Source: JBOHPP01 sp050731755
GTDB taxonomy: Bacteria > Methylomirabilota > Methylomirabilia > Rokubacteriales > CSP1-6
Length of the DNA: 7,672 nt
Assembly (NCBI GenBank): GCA_050731755.1
Contig: JBOHPP010000018.1
Coordinates: 1 to 7,672 of the forward strand
Direction: 5' to 3'
Both the position numbers and the translations under genes were made by a program. Positions 6,630 to 7,672 of the stretch are shown piece by piece; position 1 is the stretch's first letter, and each line of letters starts with the position of its first letter. The notes beneath the pieces were generated by a model. That model made no database searches and was not told where the DNA came from. It saw nothing but the letters and a program-made list of their open reading frames with translations.

Positions 6630-7672
6630 AGCAGCCTCGTCAGTTCGCGCAGGTCCTTCAGCTCCTCGAGCCGGCCGACGGCCTCGGCCACACGCTCGGT
6701 CCCGGCAGGGCCGAGCGCGTCGGCGGCGAGGGCCCGGAACTTGGCGACGAGCTCGTGCCGCCCCACCGGATGCTCGGCATCCCCGTGAACCACGGCGGTC
6801 GTCGCTATGAGCACCCGGCCGTCACGCAGCGTGACGGTCACGTGGGCCGTGGGCCCGTTGCTGCGCATCGACATGGCAGGATCGCCGCGCACCTCCACCC
6901 GCCGCGCCAGCTCCCGCACCCGGGGATTCACCCGCGTGGCATCGAGAAAGGCCGGCACGCCGCTGCCGCCCGTGACGACCGCAGCGGCCACCGCGTAGGG
7001 GACCGAGAACTTCGCGGCCAGCATGTTGGGCGGATCGGATGCGGCCATGCGCTCGACAAAGGGGACCGAGGTCACGGTGATGCCCGCGATGGCGTCGGGC
7101 TCGAGCCGCTCGTGGCTCAGCAGCGTCTGGACCGCGTCCAGGGCGGGGTGGTTGTAGAGGCAGCAGGCGTGGAGCTTGACGTAGTTGCGCTCGATCCGGT
7201 ACGCCCCGGGCCAATCGTCGTCGCCCAGATCGTCCAGCGCGCGCTCGGCCTCGAAGCGCTCGCCGAGGATCGTGCCGTAGACGTCGGAGGGCGCATCGCC
7301 CAGCGCGCTGTAGCCGCAGTCGAGCAGGTGCGTGGCGAGGATGCCCTGCAGGGCGGCGCGCCCCGGGTAGAGGTTCCGGATGGTGGCGCCCTCGAAGCAC
7401 GGCGTCCAGGAGTTCGCCGGGCTCATCGACGCGGCCAGATTGATCGTCTGGCGCATGCCCGGCTCATCGCGCTCGAGCAGCCGGGCGACCGCCACCGCGG
7501 CGCCGACCGTGCCCCAGGTGCCGTGCGAGTGGACGTTCGGCCGCAGCGTGGTAGCGCCGCCCAGCCGCGACGTGATTTCGTAGCCGGCCACCAGGCTCTC
7601 GATGAGCCGACGGCCGCCGGCTCCGCGCTCCTCGGCGACGGCGAGGGCGGCGGGCAGCACGTGGATCGCGGG
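6614..7672 (-). CDS. MmgE/PrpD family protein, 5' end off the window
   Basis: 352 residues are visible, and the frame stays open through the last base (…PAIHVLPAALAVAEERGA), so about 100 N-terminal residues of a typical 450-residue protein lie beyond the right edge. Family landmarks in order are the helix GRRLIESLVAGYEITSRLG, HSHGTWGTVGAAVA, SPCF-type ANSWTPCFEGATIRNLYPGRAA, VKLHACCLYNHPALDAV (the K-x-x-x-C-C…HP motif), and FSVPYAVAAAVVTG followed by the smaller alpha/beta lid domain (THVTV-like AHVTVTLRDGRV). The family includes 2-methylcitrate dehydratase, cis-aconitate decarboxylase and iminodisuccinate epimerase, and many members are uncharacterised. There is no prpB or prpC nearby, so a methylcitrate-cycle role is not supported. 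Operon position with two acylases and a hydantoinase homologue suggests an isomerase, epimerase or dehydratase step on an amide or amino-acid-derived carboxylate. The His and Asp residues in the missing N-terminal part cannot be checked. Confidence 0.9.
   Translation of the reverse strand, partial: PAIHVLPAALAVAEERGAGGRRLIESLVAGYEITSRLGGATTLRPNVHSHGTWGTVGAAVAVARLLERDEPGMRQTINLAASMSPANSWTPCFEGATIRNLYPGRAALQGILATHLLDCGYSALGDAPSDVYGTILGERFEAERALDDLGDDDWPGAYRIERNYVKLHACCLYNHPALDAVQTLLSHERLEPDAIAGITVTSVPFVERMAASDPPNMLAAKFSVPYAVAAAVVTGGSGVPAFLDATRVNPRVRELARRVEVRGDPAMSMRSNGPTAHVTVTLRDGRVLIATTAVVHGDAEHPVGRHELVAKFRALAADALGPAGTERVAEAVGRLEELKDLRELTRLLCSTS
6635..6638 (-). promoter_or_regulatory. Ribosome binding site for the Asp-type acylase-like gene
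   Basis: On the - strand GAGG lies five bases before the ATG at 6629, inside the 3' end of the MmgE/PrpD gene. It is a modest match. Together with the 16-base overlap it suggests coupled translation of the two proteins. Confidence 0.5.

Larger units (their letters stand above)
1973..7672 (-). other. Predicted four-gene operon of amide/imide-cleaving enzymes
   Basis: Four genes on one strand (MmgE/PrpD, Asp-type acylase-like, Cys-type D-aminoacylase, hydantoinase-like) are separated by a 16-base overlap, then 21 and 31 bases. None of these gaps has room for a typical promoter plus terminator. The first promoter must be beyond the right edge. The grouping is inferred from spacing and shared chemistry; no operator or terminator is visible. 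Confidence 0.7.

Noticed and set aside
5436..6788. 450-codon open frame on the + strand
   Set aside because: It is antisense to the acylase-like gene with its metal motifs and shows no recognisable family or domain. It is typical of spurious frames opposite high-GC genes.
6614..7672. 2-methylcitrate dehydratase (prpD) of propionate catabolism
   Set aside because: No prpB, prpC or acnD-like genes are present, and the context is amide hydrolysis. Only the family-level call is supported.

Overview
This is a GC-rich, completely gene-packed bacterial window. It has no RNA genes, mobile elements, CRISPR arrays or long intergenic spaces, and the largest visible gap between genes is 31 bp. Six protein-coding genes are supported, two on the + strand and four on the - strand, converging near base 1970. 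One gene has a predicted signal peptide and an outer-membrane beta-barrel-type C-terminus ending in Phe, which points to a Gram-negative (diderm) organism. The high GC and the combination of amidase, D-aminoacylases, hydantoinase and MmgE/PrpD genes resemble GC-rich soil or subsurface lineages, such as uncultured Rokubacteria-like bacteria or some Proteobacteria. That placement is inference from general knowledge, not from a marker gene.

Layout. Bases 3-1130 (+): the C-terminal three quarters of an amidase-signature hydrolase whose start is off the left edge. Bases 1127-1966 (+): a secreted, probably outer-membrane beta-barrel protein, joined to the amidase by a 4-base ATGA overlap. Bases 1973-3400 (-): a hydantoinase/dihydropyrimidinase-family cyclic amidohydrolase. 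Bases 3432-5030 (-): an N-acyl-D-amino-acid deacylase (D-aminoacylase) family protein with the canonical metal-ligand set. Bases 5052-6629 (-): a second, divergent member of the same superfamily branch, in which the metal-binding Cys is replaced by Asp. Bases 6614-7672 (-): a MmgE/PrpD-family protein whose N-terminus is off the right edge.

The four - strand genes run in the order MmgE/PrpD, Asp-type acylase-like, Cys-type acylase, hydantoinase-like. They are separated by a 16-base overlap, a 21-base gap and a 31-base gap, so they very probably form one operon. Four of the six genes encode enzymes that cleave amide or cyclic-imide C-N bonds. The simplest reading is a catabolic island for N-acylated and/or cyclic amide compounds, possibly D-amino-acid derivatives, with a MmgE/PrpD dehydratase/epimerase-type enzyme acting on a carboxylic-acid intermediate. 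The convergent amidase and barrel pair may serve the same purpose, but no substrate can be read from the sequence.

The most notable features are active-site departures in two of the amidohydrolases: Cys-to-Asp at the bridging-ligand position in the gene at 5052-6629, and loss of the usual substrate-side Tyr in the hydantoinase-like gene at 1973-3400. These suggest activities different from the automatic annotations. I saw no clear promoter or terminator in the window.
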